Shown here: piece after piece, positions 33,408 to 44,147 of the stretch
How the letters are laid out: every line of letters begins with the position of its first letter
Numbering within the stretch: the stretch's first letter is position 1
Assembly: GCF_027943255.1 (NCBI RefSeq)
Contig: NC_072896.1
Coordinates: 119,443,879-119,507,878 of the forward strand
Reading direction: 5' to 3'
DNA: 64,000 nt
Source of the DNA: Anastrepha obliqua
Lineage: Eukaryota; Arthropoda; Insecta; Diptera; Tephritidae
Translations under genes and position numbers: made by a program
Notes under the pieces: model-generated
Told to the model about the DNA's origin: nothing
The model's input: the letters and a program-made list of their open reading frames with translations, nothing else
Databases searched by the model: none

Positions 33408-34195
33408 GTCATTCATTAAAGGGTGAATGGTTACATAGATTTTCAGATGTATTTCACTTTGAGCTCACTTGAGAGCAGGTTTTTGTTTGTGTTGGCTTTT
33501 AGTACGAGGAATTGTACTCTAGCATTTCACATATTTTCGTCTTGTATTTTCTTGCCTTTGTTTCCTTTGTAACTCTCACTAGACGCGGTCTAAACTGGTA
33601 TTGCGTCCTTCACTTTCTTCGCATTCCTATCTAAAAGTAGTTAGGCCAGTTTAACTGTTATTTTATTAATACTTTAAGGTTTTCTCAATGAAGTGTAAGT
33701 TTCCTCCATCACTCGGTTGCCACAGAGACATAGAAAAGCAATTTTCCTAATTATATTCCTATATTTCCTTAAAATACACCGAACTTTTGAGAAAACTAGT
33801 TAGCCCTTCAAGTGGGAATGTGTCTTTTTCATATTCATTTCATTTAGAACGAATGGTCCTTAAACAAATAAAGCACCTACTTCGAAGTACAGAATTTTCG
33901 CACAGAAATTGTCAATCTAGCTGTTCTACTCTCTTACAATCTAGCTGTTCTACTATCTTACAACGCAGAAATCACCTATCTTCTCTATTCCTCTACAACT
34001 CTTGGATACAGCATTACGCTGAGCTTCGAAGCTGGCGGTCATACGATCAGCAAGGAGTTTCCATAACTCCAGCGAGTAGTCATATTGGGACGCTTCAATA
34101 AATCCCACGTTATTCGTTCATCTAGTGCTGCCTGCTGGTCCTAGATTAGTTCATCTGCTGCATGTAGCTGCAGGCGAGGCACAAGAAAGACGAGT
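33408..34195. other. Non-coding, short local duplication
   Basis: Contains a duplicated AATCTAGCTGTTCTACT near 33910-33956. Nothing else recognised. Confidence 0.4.
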
Positions 34196-34199
34196 TTTG

Positions 34200-34665
34200 G
34201 AGTAACGAGGCGCTTATGCGAAAACAACCCTCTACAAGACGCTCAACTTCCCGGTGCTTCTCTACGGCGCTGAAGCCTGGAAAGTCAAACAATCAGATGC
34301 AAACGCTCTTGTAATTTTCCAGAGGAAAGTACTTTGCAAGATTTTTGGTCCTGTTTACGTAAATGACGGTTACCGCATTCCAATGAACCACGAGCTGTAT
34401 GAGTTTCACGGATATGTTAACATAGACAAACGAGCCACCCTGTGGCGACTAAAGTGGCTGAGTGATGTCGTATGTATGGAAGGAACTGGGCCGGCGAAGA
34501 AGGTGTTTGAGATGGCAATTGGCGATTAACGGCGAAGAAGACGTCCTCGTGTCTGATAGACCAAATTGACAATGACTTGGCTTTGCTTGGTTCAAGAAAC
34601 TTGAAAAGATGTGCGGAAAACGAAAAAACCTGGAGAGACATTATTCGGTAAGCTGTAGCTCAGTG
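34200..34665 (+). pseudogene. RTE-like retrotransposon C-terminal fragment
   Basis: The plus frame from about 34240 reads VLLYGAEAWKVKQSDANALV, FQRKVLCKIFGPV, DKRATLWRLKWLSDVV and GPAKKVFEMAIGD, then a stop and RRRRRPRVSD. It is the region following the reverse transcriptase in RTE-like endonuclease-RT polyproteins (LYGSE.W, F.RK.LR.IFGP, L.WLGHV.R). The RT core and endonuclease are absent. A related tail is at 18.9-19.3 kb. Confidence 0.8.
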
Positions 34666-37270
34666 ACGGGTTCATATGGCATTTTAAAGTAAAGGCAAAG
34701 AGGTGCTTATGCTCACTGGCCTTACTGCCGAGGGAATTGCAAGGCTTTCGACTTGAAAAAATTTAAAGTTACCTGAAAGTTTGTAAACTCCTCTCGGTGT
34801 GAGTGGCTGATAGAAAATTACGTCTACTGGTCCAATTTCCTTTTTTGATAGGTCTGTGGAGCCTGAAATTCCAGCGGATACCCAGTAAAGTTTTTTTGGT
34901 GGGTGAGGTAAGGTTCAAAATGCCTTCGCACTTACAGCGACCGTTGTCAATTGCATTCTATGGTGTGGGCATTAAAACAATCCTTCCTGCTCAGAGGAAG
35001 CTCCCTTCCCAGATATCGGCTGTCTCTTAGCAACATCGCCTATGTTAAGCCGCCATTCCATTCGAGATAGAAGTACGGTCTTGATCTATTTTTTATGGGT
35101 CTAATGAACTGCCCCCTCTGAATATGGATCTACCACATGTTGCACAGGTTGTAAGTTAAGCAGATGAGGCCTGATGTCAGCCGTTTATCACCAAACGAAT
35201 GCCACATAGGTGGAAATGGGGTCTTCAACTGTTGCATGCAGCCAATATTTTACGCGCCGTCCTAGCCCCACAGATGTTTTCAATGCACTTATGCAATTAA
35301 TTATCGACACTAATAGCCATTTATCAACAGTTATCGTCTTATACTCTGTATGTTTTTTAATTCTATGAAGACTTTAAATGACTTTGCAACACAGCCAACA
35401 GCTTTGGATTTTGATCACATTTTCACAGCAAACAAACCGGCAAGCGGCAACAGGCAGATAAGCCCGTACAAAAACAAAAACTACAAACAACTCTATATGC
35501 ATTCACAAATATATGCATGCATACTTATACATACATACATACATACATACATACACATACCTAAATATCAAAACGTATGGTACGAGTCGATTCAAAAATG
35601 CCAATCAACAAATATTTTTTTGTGTGTGTTTTCTGCTATTAAAGCGCCCAGTTTCGCACAACAGTCGGCCTACCAGCTTTTATAGTTGTTTTAAAGCTGA
35701 ATTTTATTGCACACAATGCACCGATTTATGGCTTAGAATGTTTGCAAGTGGCTCGCTTTGTACTGCGCGTATTTGTTGTGCCGACGCGCGCGCGCGCATG
35801 CGCTCTCATAATATTTTGCGCAATGCCATGTCACAGATACTATGTCGGCGTATATATTTGTCGACATACCTAATGACATACGCACAAACTTGTATAGCTA
35901 CTATGCAGAAGGAATGAACAAAATTCATAAAACTATACATTCGTGACTGGCTACAAACTGGTTACAAAGGGATCCAAAGTGAGTAAAGTGCAAGTTTTTG
36001 GTATGCGTAGAATTTTTAATTATTTTATATATTAGCGCAAAACTAATGCACAATTGATGCATAGATGGAAGTACGCACAGGAAAAGCATCTAATAGGAAG
36101 AAGGAGTTAGAATCTTTTGTCGTCAACTAACCAAGAATTAGTAAAGGCACCCAAAGATTATTTTTGCGCTTAACTTTTAACAGTCGAATTCAATGTGGGG
36201 TACAATTAAGAGTGTGTTCAAGTACTATGAATATCGGTGGAGTGCTAAACAAGTTTGTGGCAAACTTGAAATCAATACAAATATTTAGAATCAAAATGTT
36301 GCCTTAACTGCAATGCATTATTTCAATGCTAAACGCTTATTAAGTGCGTTATTATTTTGAATTCCAAGGAAAACTCCTTACGTGCATTTGTAATGAATTG
36401 CAATGAGTGCAACTTGTGTAGCTAGCAAAGAGCTAATTTTGATTAGATGCCATAGAAATTTTCTTATTTATTTTACTTTTTTATTTTTTATTTTTTTTCT
36501 TTAGCTTCTATTGGAGCATAAGGCGTTTTTTTCTTATTTATTGATTAATTTAATTGATTATTTTCATATAATATTTTTGAAAATATTTTTATTTTCATTT
36601 ATCACCTGCCTATAAAGGTTCGTAATTTCGACGTTGGGTCCCTCGACGGTACGCAAATTAACTCTTGTTCTCTCAACTCTTCTCAAGATTGAAAGCATTT
36701 TTACACATTTTGAAAAGCGTTTGAATTTACTGAATGCGAATAACAACTATAGAGGTGTACTCGTTTCTTCCGGTCATCAATCCTTAATGGGTATAGGGCA
36801 TCAAGAGGTGTATTCATAGTAAAAATAAGCAAAAAAAAAAAATACCAGAAAATACTAAAGAAACCATACTGACATTTTTACAAACAGAGTACCTTATTTT
36901 GTTCCATAACCTCAAATATAGCAAAAAACTCGTTGCCTTAATAAAAGAGTTTCTCTTAACAAAAAAAAAACTCGTAAATTAAATTGTACATAACCATAAC
37001 ACATTTATTTAAAAAAACGCACATTTTAAAGACAATTTGTGACGCATACAAAATTCTTAAAGCAATTCAATAAAAATTTGGTGTTTTATTTTTTTTAAAT
37101 GGGCATTTTAGTGCGTTTTTATGTCCAAAGCTACGCAACACTGCAGTAGCGAGAGAGAAATTTGAGTGCTGAAAGGAGAAGAACACCAACAACAACTGCA
37201 ATCGCGGGCAATGCAACCAGATGCTAAAAGTAAAGCTAAATAAAACTGAGTGAATTATTTAACTAATTAA
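34666..37270. other. Non-coding, nothing recognised
   Basis: Contains a CATA microsatellite at about 35528-35560 and a GC alternating run GACGCGCGCGCGCGCATGCG near 35784. Small open frames overlap these runs and are not supported. Confidence 0.45.
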
Positions 37271-37275
37271 ACAAA

Positions 37276-38960
37276 ATGTATATTTTACAAAATTATAAAC
37301 ATGACGATTTCAATCTTCACAAGAAACTTAAAGAAACTGCCGGAATTTATCGCAAAACTATGTCTAATTTTTTATTGGATGACAATAATGAAGTTGTGTT
37401 AGATCTTTGTGAGAAGAAAAAAGTCTGGCAAGAATACATTTATTCCATTTTCTTGGACACTAATAGATCTGCGTATCAGTCAGCACCTATTGAAAATTTA
37501 TCAGGACCTGTTATAACAAAAGACGAAATAAAAAATGTCATAAAAAGATCGAAGGATAATAAGGCAACATATGAGCTTCCTTCTGAAATCCTGAAATTAA
37601 TAAATGACGAAAATATAGAAATACTCAAAATAATTTTGAAATATATTTACGACACGGGAAAATACCCACAAGACTGGGTTAGATCTACTTTTATTGCGCT
37701 ACCAAAGAAGAAATGCTTTAAAATTTTTTTTGAAAATTATTTATAAAAGAATTTACAAGAAGTGCAAATCAGCAATGGGAGAAACACAATTCGGACATAA
37801 GGAAGGCATTTTTGTATTCAAGTATTAGTTGAAAATTGCAGAGACGTCCAAAAAGATGTGTTTATGTGTTTCATAGATTATGAAAAAGCGTTTGACACTG
37901 TTCAGCACGATAAGCTCATTGAGATTCTACAAAACATGGATATCGATACAAAAGAAATTCAATGTATACGCAATCTTTATTGACAGCAAACTGCAGAAGT
38001 TAACATAAACAACGAAACTACTGACGCTATAGCTATGCTAAGAGGGGTTAGATAAGGATGTATTCTCTCACCATTACTATTTAACATCTACTCCTAAAGA
38101 ATCTTTCAAGAAGCACTCCAAGGCTTAGAAACTGTCATTAAAGTAAATGGGACAAACATTAACAACATCAGATACGCTGACGACACAACTCTCTTATCAG
38201 ACAGTCTAAGTGGACTACAGGAGCTAGTCAATGTTGTTACGCGTTACAGTAAAAACTTCGGCTTAAAAATCAATATTAATAAAACTAAATATATGATTGT
38301 CAGCAGAAAAAACACCTATGTTGACACAAGCTTAAAAATTAATGACATGCTCATAGAAGGAGTAAAAAATTTCAACTACTTAGGTTGCTGGATTAACGAA
38401 AATTGGAATTCTTCAAAAGAAATAAAAGCTCGAATTGAAATTTCCTCGTCCTGTCTGTACTTCTGTATGCTATGGAGATATGGACCATTAAAACCACTTA
38501 AATGAATAAAATAGAAGCATTTGAATTGTGGATATATAGAAGAATTCTAAGAATAGCCTGGACAGATAGAGTAACAAATGCTGAAGTATTGCGTAGAATT
38601 CAGCATGATCGACAATTACTAACCACCATAAAAAGAAGAAAAGCTCCGTATTTGGGTCATATTATGAGAAACGACAAATATCATGTACTTCAACTAATCC
38701 TGCAAGGAAAAATAGAAGGCAAACGAGACATAGGCAGAAAACAACTATCCTGGCTGAGAAGTATAAGACATTGGAGGGAATCGGCAATGTAGGAACTTTA
38801 TTGGAGACAGCGAGAAATCGAGACCTTTATCATGAAATTATAACAAATTTATATTAAACGTAAAATATTTTTGTAATTCGATATTTAATTGTAATATACA
38901 TTGTATAAATTGAATGATTGCCTATATTCGGAGCCGAATTGGCAAATAAAGAAGAAGAAG
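37276..38960 (+). pseudogene. RTE-like retrotransposon reverse transcriptase
   Basis: Plus-strand reverse transcriptase of an RTE-like non-LTR element in broken frames. The first frame (37276-37746) ends at the start of the RT domain (KYPQDWVRSTFIALPKK). After a shift come FIDYEKAFDTVQHDKL (RT block with the first Asp, near 37875), GCILSPLLFNIY and RYADDTTLL (catalytic YADD, near 38170). Then NFNYLGCWI and the C-terminal FELWIYRRILRIAWTD, RRKAPYLGHIMRND and GRKQLSWLRSIRHW, ending at 38792. At least three stops and one shift inactivate it. The 3' end near 38930-38960 is GAGCCGAATTGGCAAATAAA plus GAA repeats. The 5' endonuclease is missing. Confidence 0.88.
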
Positions 38961-39285
38961 ACATTTTAATTAGAACAAGCTAGAAAAATGTCACAAAAAA
39001 AAATGCTAAATCAAGTTAGGAAAATGGTAATCTGCACATACTGGTGCTAAAACGACGTAACTCATTGTCAAATTCGTTGAGCGCAAAGTAACGGAACCAC
39101 GATAGTCGCCATCTCATTATTCTTTCCATCAATGGCACCGAACAAATTCACCTGCAAATAAGCTCTTCTCTCACTGGGCAACCTGCTAATCTAAATGAAA
39201 AATGAAACTTTGGAGTAGCCTGATATTAATTTACTATTATTTGCAGTAAAAGGAATTTCAATCTTTACAAAATGTTTAAAGTCTA
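38961..39285. other. Non-coding, nothing recognised
   Basis: No feature recognised. Confidence 0.4.
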
Positions 39286-39293
39286 TTAAGAAA

Positions 39294-40042
39294 CTAGTCC
39301 GGTGTAACGACCGAAATTTCGACGTTTTTTATGAATCTTTTTAAAAAGAAAATAAAATGCGATCGTTTTAAAGTTTTTACATGTTTTTATTGGTGTTTTG
39401 AAGTATAAAAAAAATTTTTTAAAGTTAATTTTATATTAATTTGTTTAAAATTTTTGACGTCAAAGTGGAGTCCTTAAAAACAAGATGAGTTGGTTCGGGA
39501 AAACACACAGCCTTCCAAAGTCATCTGAAATAAAAAATTCAAAGAGATTAATATTCTGTAGATTTTATTTTCGGTCCGGAACCTAAAATATACATAAACA
39601 TAAAACAACAAAAACAAAATGGCGGACTTGTGAAAAAAGTTCTCAAAATCTAATTTTTTTCTTCATAAATTGTTTAAATTAAATAGTTTATTATTAAAAA
39701 ATTAAATGTTGTAAAGTTCTGGGATCTAGATATGTGTGTCTAGAATAACGGGTTAAATTTTTAGCTAAATCGGTTGAATAGTTTTGAGTCAGTGATTCCC
39801 CGAAATTTCGAAAGCATGGTTTTGAGAAAAACGCGTTTAAAGTTTCTTATATTTTATGTACAATAAGTAAGTCGAATTCGCTTTCATACACACTACGGCG
39901 TGCTCTCTTATTTTAGCTATAACTTTAAAAATAATTAAAATTTCAGTCTGAAATTTTTATAGTATATTTTTAAGATGTTTTTTTCCGAAAAATGTAAAAA
40001 CCAAAATTCGATCTTTTGAACCCGTCACACCGGGCTACTACC
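39294..40042. mobile_element. 750-bp TIR element, copy 1
   Basis: The left end is CTAGTCCGGTGTAACG and the right end, CGTCACACCGGGCTACTACC, is its imperfect inverse. TTAAGAAA stands directly outside both ends (39286-39293 and 40043-40050), an exact 8-bp target duplication like that of hAT or P-type elements. The inside is AT-rich without a coding frame, and contains CGAAATTTCG palindromes near each end. A second copy of 752 bp at 52148-52899 matches it closely, except in an internal stretch near 39850-39890. Confidence 0.88.
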
Positions 40043-40050
40043 TTAAGAAA

Positions 40051-41185
40051 GTTATGCCCACCCACATATTTGCATTTATCAATTCAGTAGTCCACACATT
40101 ATTCAATTCAGCCTTTTCATACACAGAATTTTCTAAATGGCGTTGAATTGAATTCCATTGCATAAAAGAATTGTATGCCCATTTGCATTCATTATGAAAT
40201 ATTCGCAAAAACATGCCTAATTCGAGACAGGCACACGTAACCACATAATTACCCATTTGGTAAATAAATAAATTAGCATTCATAAGCATACACATCTACA
40301 CACACACACACACACTCACAGCTAGAATGCTGCATTACATTTGACCACTCATAAGTGCGCATGTTAAAATTCAATTCTGTCAAATCTGTCACCTTCTCGC
40401 CATTGTTGCTTACTTCACAGTTGATCGTGAACGTTTACCAACTCGATATGGCTACTGAATACTTTCAATATTTTCAAAAGTCATTGTACGAGTTCTTTGT
40501 TTGTTTACTTAACTACTACGTAGCACCTTTTTGTGCTCAAAATACACTCAGCGATTTGCGCCTTTCCGTTGAGGTTTTAGTTGTTTGTTTTTTTTTTTTG
40601 TTGTGCCCATAGACGTATTTGTCATTCCACAAAATCCAATGAAACAGCCTTTGTGCCACCTGTTAATGATTTTGTGTTATTTGCTAGTCATAACAACAAA
40701 CGGTGTATAGGTATGTATGTTATAAGTGCCTGTATTAGGGTCATCCACAAAGTGTCGAAGTGCATACAAGTCGAGGAAAACTCATTTTTTTAAATAGCTC
40801 AGTTTTAGAAACGTATTTTATTCGGTTTTTACAATCCCGTAATTTTCGGAATCGCGTCATTGTTATCTCGAATACCGTGAATACCAGGCCCGAGATTTAG
40901 ATATACTTTATTTTTCAACAACTTAACTTAAAAATGAAATTGCCCTAATATTATTTCCGAAGCTCTCCTACCAGATAATAAATATTGAAAAAAATTTGTT
41001 TTAAATATAGTTTTTTATTTAAAATGATTCAAGCAATAATAATTCTCTAGCGTGATCATAACTTATAAAATAACTTAAAACATTTTGAAAAAAGATCAAT
41101 GCAAAAACAACTTGAAAGCAACACAGAGTACTCCAGGGCACTTTTTATCCATGGTTAGAGCAGATTTTTAACATGATTAAGGTCA
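40051..41185. other. Non-coding, nothing recognised
   Basis: A CA run lies near 40300-40314. No repeats or exons recognised. Confidence 0.45.
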
Positions 41186-41189
41186 TTTG

Positions 41190-41480
41190 TGTCGTTCCAG
41201 TACTCCTTGGTTTTTATTTGGATCCATTTTTTTCCATTAGTACCTGTTTTAGATTGTTTTTGTTTAAACTGAAAAATGGGGTTGATTCCGTAAATGGCCC
41301 TTCCACCCGTTTTTTGGCGCAAAAGTCTGCCTTCTCGTATGCCTCATGTCCTGGTAACCGAATCAGGGAGACCTGATTATGAGTCGCAAGTTTGTTGAGG
41401 GAATTGTTACACTCCGTAAGGATTTTTGAATTAAACGTCAAGCTATTTAAGGCTTTGAGGACTGATTGGCTCTACAATAG
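41190..41480 (-). pseudogene. Retrotransposon RNase H fragment
   Basis: The minus strand reads SQSVLKALNSLTFNSKILTE, then NQVSLIRLPGHEAYEKADFC followed by AKK. This matches the second half of retrotransposon RNase H (S..ALKAL...ITSK...C, V.L.WVPGH.G..GNEKAD..A), with a few residues missing between PGHE and EKAD. Only this piece is recognised. Confidence 0.65.
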
Positions 41481-41770
41481 TAAAGTGGCGATTCCAACGA
41501 TCGCTTGACGATAATATGGACGTTGGTGATGAGACGTGCTTCGGTAGATCAATAGTCAAAGATGTCGATAAAATCTTAAAAGTCCTCGAGTCGGATGGGT
41601 ATGTGAGCTCTTATTCCAGTGCTCAGGAGTTGAAGATCAGTCAGAAAAGTACTTCAAGCCATTTAGCATGAGGACAATTATAACTAAAAGGTTTTCCAAT
41701 AAGAGGTGTTATTTTGATTTTCAAGAAAAATGCTATTTTTTAATATAAATAATCGGTTAATAATCGGGGA
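41481..41770. other. Non-coding, nothing recognised
   Basis: No feature recognised. Confidence 0.3.
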
Positions 41771-42093
41771 CTGCCGTAGCCGAATGGGTTGGTGCGTGAC
41801 TACCATTCGGAATTCACAGAGGGAACGTGGGTTCGAATCTTGGTGAAACACCAAAATTAAACATTTGTCTAATAAACATTTTTCTAAAAGCGGTCGCCCT
41901 TCGGCAGGCAATGGCGAACCTCCGAGTGTATTTCCACCATGAAAAAGCTCCTCATAAAAATATTTGCCGTTCGGAGTCGGCTTGAAACTGTAGGTCCCTC
42001 CATTTGAGAAATAACAGCAGGACGTACGCCACAAATATGAGGAGGAGCTCGGCTAAGCACCTAAAAAGGGTATACGCGCCAATTATATATATG
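41771..42093 (+). repeat. tRNA-derived SINE, full length
   Basis: The best-preserved plus-strand copy. The head GCCGTAGCCGAATGGGTTGG (A box), spacer, then GTGGGTTCGAATC (B box). The body has GCGGTCGCCCTTCGGCAGGC, AGCTCCTCATAAAAATATTT, GCCGTTCGGAGTCGGC and GAGGAGGAGCTCGGC. The tail is ACGCGCCAATTATATATA. No certain target duplication was found. Confidence 0.95.
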
Positions 42094-42209
42094 ATCGGAT
42101 GTTTATTTCATTATAAAGAGGAAGGTATGCCGTTGATAGAGGAAAATAACATCAGGAAAATGACCAGCACAACCACCCTTACGGGGGAATAATCGTTTCA
42201 TGAAATTTT

Positions 42210-42575
42210 CCATAACCGAATTGCAAAGTGGCTGCCCTATGTCCTCGATAGCCGCACAACTCCATCTTTGAGGTCTTGAATCGACCCTGGGCTGTTGGCG
42301 TAGACCTTCTCTTTTGCGTGGCCCCAAAGAAAAAAGTCACTAGGTGTTAAACCACAAGATCTCGGTGGCCAATTGTGATCACCTCTTCGAGAGGTCCGCA
42401 ACTTTTCCCGTAAAAGATCAATGGTTTCGTTGCTTGTGTGGCACGTAGCGCCGTCTTGTTGAAAATAAACGTTATCCAGATCAATACCATCCAATGCCGG
42501 CCATAAAAAATCGTTAATCATCTCTCGATAGCGCAATCCATCCACCTGTACCATCTGTTATTGGAAAACCCTCTA
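42210..42575 (-). pseudogene. Tc1/mariner-type transposase fragment
   Basis: An open minus-strand frame of about 105 codons reads VQVDGLRYREMINDFLWPAL, then IDLDNVYFQQDGATCHTSNE (catalytic Asp block), RRGDHNWPPRSCGLTPSDFF with a second Asp, LWGHAKEKVYANSPGSIQDL. This is the C-terminal half of an IS630/Tc1/mariner-type transposase common in insects. The first catalytic Asp and DNA-binding domain are missing. The right boundary, read inward, is CTTATAGAGGGTTTTCCAAT, related to the end of the element at 46.9 kb. The left end was not found. Confidence 0.85.
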
Positions 42576-42614
42576 TAAGACCCTTCATGTTTTCTCCTAG
42601 GCTTGCTTATTTTA

Positions 42615-42690
42615 TCGTCGATTTATGGACGAAGAGGGAGGAAAAGTTCGGCCAACAGAAGTGTACGCGCCAATTTTTTTTTTAATTCCA
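42615..42690 (+). repeat. SINE tail fragment
   Basis: Only the last part of the SINE remains: GAGGAAAAGTTCGGCC, then GTGTACGCGCCAATT and a T run. Confidence 0.55.
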
Positions 42691-42839
42691 TTCATTCCAA
42701 AATTCCATTTTTTTCTAACTATCCGGTTGTGAAATCTTAATAAGGTATTATTGAAAGAAAACGCAAAATAAGCCTAAAAGTAACAAAGTGTGGATATTAT
42801 CTTCTAAAAATACGTATGTATGTATATGTATTTGTATAA

Positions 42840-43400
42840 ATATATTTTTTTTTGTTTTTATTTTTTGTGCTTCGAATTTATTTTTATTTAATCAATCTGG
42901 TGTACAGTCATAATCATAAGAGTGTGGCACCTTGTATAACCAATTTTTTTTTCTTTTCTATTTTTTGTACTTTGGTTTTGTTTTTGACCACCCTAGTATA
43001 CATGTTATAATAATAAAAGTTTGACGCCTACACTTTCAGCAGTTATAGGCCAAGTTATTTCGTCTTATTTATTTTCACCACTTCGATTTTTTGTGAGCCT
43101 CCCTAGTATATAAGTAATATATATTCGTTAAGAGTGCGGTCCCGACAAATTTGAAAATTGCCAGGTATGCCAGGTTTTTTTTAATTTATTTTCAGTACTT
43201 CGCCTTTTCTCAAACCACCGTATGTATGTGATAATAAAAATGTCTTTACTGCATGTTTTGTCGCTTTTTTTGCCTCGAAAAAATTGAGAAAAAATACCTT
43301 TTTTGAAGCCGACTGATAAGAGGCCCCTCTTAATCAGTACTTCGTACTGTACTTTTGTGAACCACCCTAATAATTTCTTCTTATTTTTGCCTGCAAATAC
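42840..43400. repeat. Degenerate tandem array, about 95-145-bp unit
   Basis: A block like ACCACCCTAGTATACATGTTATAATAATAAAAGT recurs in variants near 42892, 42988, 43095, 43215 and 43359, each preceded by TTTATTTTCAGTACTTCG-like sequence. Units are badly decayed. The minus-strand open frame at 43128-43463 runs through the array and is not considered real. Confidence 0.6.
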
Positions 43401-43404
43401 TAAA

Positions 43405-43585
43405 CTGAACAGTTTTACGCCATCTCTGAATGGCAGATTTATTTGTATGAAAAACTTTCTCATGATAGAAATGCACTCGTAAATTTGCCTTCGCCTACCT
43501 CACCCTATTTGAAGTGACAAGGCTGAAGATAGGGGTCGAACCAACATCCCTCGTAACACCAGACGTTATGCCACCCTCAAACATA
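43405..43585 (-). repeat. SINE fragment, very diverged
   Basis: Minus orientation. TCTCTGAATGGCAGATTTAT, ACTTTCTCATGATAGAAATG, CACTCGTAAATTTGCC and a B-box-like GGTCGAACCAA keep the order of the SINE body. It is much older than the copies at 33.1 and 63.1 kb. Confidence 0.65.
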
Positions 43586-44145
43586 GCACCACCGATTGAT
43601 TTATATAAATAGAAATTTAAATGTAGCTGTCATACCTGCTATTAAACCAGTGGCTGCGGCGCGTGCCCGTGCATTTTCAATTGAGCGCACTCAAGCGATT
43701 TTGAAGCGTGACTCAATAACACCACATTAATAAACAAACATACGGTATAGTATACTTGTGTGTATGTATGATATTTAAGATAAAGTAACACTCGTAATGA
43801 TTGCCGCTTTTCTTTCGAGTTTGACATCGAGCGCTAATTATTGTTAAAAATTATGACATTGCAGTATTTGAAGCAGACTTATGGTAATCTGATTACATGG
43901 TGTATATAATAAAAAATGTTTATAAAAATATTCTATTAATATTGTATTATATTTTCTTTTTTTTTTTGACTATTTGATATATGATATTTCCGCATGACAT
44001 AGGCAAAATTTAACCATGGAAAATTCCAAAACCCGCAGTCGCATAAGTTCGCGCGTGACTACCACTCGTTTGATGTGGCGTGCGTTGCTCACTGTGGGCA
44101 AAAAATGGTGTAGTCGCCTACAGATATTGAAAAACATCCAAATAC
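43586..44145. other. Non-coding, nothing recognised
   Basis: No feature recognised. Confidence 0.4.
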
Positions 44146-44147
44146 AT

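Noticed and set aside
35528..35560. CATA repeat and nearby CG alternation (35784-35803) as CRISPR-like or regulatory repeats
   Set aside because: Simple microsatellites typical of fly DNA with no spacer structure.
43128..43463. 111-codon minus-strand open frame
   Set aside because: It spans a degenerate tandem array and has no recognisable domain.
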